The position numbers and the translations under genes are program-made. Positions 63,701 through 64,000 of a stretch of DNA of 64,000 bases are shown in pieces (position 1 is the first letter of the stretch; each line of letters starts with the position of its first letter). Source of the DNA: Lachnospiraceae bacterium. GTDB taxonomy: Bacteria; Bacillota; Clostridia; Lachnospirales; Lachnospiraceae. The notes beneath the pieces are model-generated. The model saw only the letters and a program-made list of their open reading frames with translations, was not told the DNA's origin and searched no databases. Where the stretch lies: contig JAGKTQ010000005.1 in the NCBI GenBank assembly GCA_021153325.1, forward strand, positions 1 to 64,000. Reading direction: 5' to 3'.

Positions 63701-64000
63701 TTTTCTACCTTTACCGCACCAATTTCAATAATGCGATTGTTGATAGGAGAAAAACCGGTTGTTTCAATGTCAAAAACAACATAAGTTTCCTCCAATGACT
63801 GTCCCTTATCTCCGGTAACAATTTCCTTTAGATCATCTACCAGATAGGCTTCTACTCCGTAAATAACCTTAAAGAAATCCTGCTTGTCCGGATTCTCTTC
63901 GCCTGCCTCTTTTCGTTTTGCCTTTTCAGCTTTCCACAAATCTTCCCATACGTGGTTTGCATCCGGGAAGGACTGCACCACTCCATGGTCGGTGATCGCA
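60703..64000 (-). CDS. polC: DNA polymerase III PolC (5' part outside window)
   Basis: Gram-positive replicative polymerase with built-in proofreading exonuclease. The visible 1099 codons start inside the PHP domain (AITDHGVVQSFPDA), followed by the DEDD exonuclease VVFDIETTGFSP, the second half of PHP, the palm with EPDIDLNFSGEYQSKAHKYTE holding catalytic aspartates, a four-Cys zinc site (CPNCYY, CPKCGKPL), fingers HHH region and C-terminal domain. The gene continues past the right edge, so the N-terminal OB and part of PHP (about 350 residues) are missing. It is followed by dut. Confidence 0.97.
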   Translation of the reverse strand, partial: AITDHGVVQSFPDANHVWEDLWKAEKAKRKEAGEENPDKQDFFKVIYGVEAYLVDDLKEIVTGDKGQSLEETYVVFDIETTGFSPINNRIIEIGAVKVENGEITDRYSTFVNPDVPIPFEIEKLTGINDNMVIDSPMIKEILPQFLAFCEGAVMVAHNANFDMSFIIENTKRLGIEKEFTYLDTLGLARVLLPNHNKHTLDAVAKVLGVSLENHHRAVDDAEATAQIFVKFIPMLREEGVENLKQINALGAASVEAVSKLPSYHAIILAQNNVGRVNLYRLVSESHLTYFNRRPKVPKSLFVKYREGLLLGSACEAGELYRALLEGKPDSEIARLVNFYDYLEIQPVGNNRFMLASDKHPNINTVEDIQSINKKIVSLGEQFHKPVVATCDVHFLDPEDEVYRRIIMAGKGFSDADDQAPLYLRTTEEMLEEFAYLGSDKAEEVVITNTNLIADTIDCMSPVRPDKCPPVIENSDETLTNICYNKAHEMYGETLPDIVEERLKKELHSIISNGFAVMYIIAQKLVWKSVEDGYLVGSRGSVGSSFVAFMAGITEVNALSPHYYCPNCYYNDFYSDEVRAYAGKAGCDMPDKICPKCGKPLKKDGFDIPFETFLGFKGDKEPDIDLNFSGEYQSKAHKYTEVIFGYGQTFRAGTIATLADKTAFGYVKNYFEERGRRKRVCEINRIVGGCTGIRRSTGQHPGGIVVLPLGEDINSFTPVQHPANDMTTDTITTHFDYHSIDHNLLKLDILGHDDPTMIRMLQDLTGIDPVKIPLDDPQVMSLFKSTEALGITPEQIGGCPLGALGIPEFGTDFVIQMLIDTKPSSFSDLVRISGLSHGTDVWLGNAQTLIEEGKATISTAICTRDDIMTYLINTGVESSLSFTIMESVRKGKGLKPEWEEAMTAAGVPDWYIWSCKKIKYMFPKAHAAAYVMMAWRIAYCKVNYPQAYYAAYFSIRASAFSYEIMCQGQAHLENVMADYKKRQDTLSKKEQDTQKDMKIVQEMYARGFEFEPIDIFRVQSRLFQIMDDGKIMPSLNSIDGLGEKAADAIVEAAKDGPFLSKDDFRQRTKASKTVIEMMDSLNLLGNLPESNQISLFDLV

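Noticed and set aside
1..64000. CRISPR arrays, transposons, prophage or defence systems
   Set aside because: No spaced direct repeats, transposase, integrase, nuclease-helicase sets or restriction genes are visible on either strand.

Overview
The window is an AT-rich bacterial chromosome segment, almost certainly from a spore-forming anaerobic Clostridia member, most likely family Lachnospiraceae. The evidence is the complete spoIIIA operon (AA to AH), sigK, spoIIP and gpr; a glycyl-radical spare-part protein typical of strict or facultative anaerobes; a PolC-type replicase; and Firmicutes gene orders such as rimP-nusA-rnpM-ylxQ-infB-rbfA-nrnA-truB-ribF and gpr-spoIIP-lepA-hemW beside a divergent rpsT. 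Genus cannot be fixed from the sequence alone. Nearly every gene reads on the minus strand.

Layout, left to right. 1-~790: visibly GC-richer DNA with the end of a pgeF-type gene and the start of a lipoprotein gene, joined inside tlyA. ~790-6440: operon asp23-nusB-xseA-xseB-ispA-dxs-tlyA with a consensus promoter at its right end. 6446-10450: transglutaminase-like protein, prfC, deoB. 10537-15563: spoIIIA operon with a sigma-E-type promoter. 15706: stand-alone glycyl radical protein on the plus strand. 16010-18706: pnp and rpsO, with a long hairpin in the pnp leader. 18787-25197: radical SAM (SPL-like) protein, GyrI-like protein, WYL regulator, a possible remnant of a Y-family polymerase, and a divergent heterodimeric ABC exporter. 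25296-26416: secreted NlpC/P60 hydrolase. 26455-35076: the nusA-infB operon. 35084-41077: epimerase, map, a DUF4474-like protein, a CarD-like regulator, a hybrid histidine kinase. 41114-45653: metA, ligA, a pseudouridine synthase, an aldose-epimerase-like protein. 45810-46001: an intergenic transcription unit that looks like a small RNA. 46005-50824: dprA, comM, pilT, sigK. 50834-56563: hemW, lepA, spoIIP, gpr, rpsT. 56648-64000: TPM-domain protein with a zinc-ribbon membrane protein, Na+/alanine symporter, tRNA-Glu, a short dUTPase and polC, which runs off the right edge.

Most of this is ordinary core genome. No CRISPR array, insertion sequence, prophage or defence system is visible. Items that deserve a second look are the chimeric tlyA/pgeF junction (probably an assembly artefact), the candidate small RNA at 45843-46001 with an anti-Shine-Dalgarno stretch, the roughly 95-nt hairpin in the pnp leader, the dUTPase lacking motif V, SigK without a pro-sequence but with a sigma-K-like promoter, the overlapping palindromes by the WYL regulator, and the hairpin cluster between infB and rbfA. 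All function calls rest on motif recognition by eye; no database search was possible.
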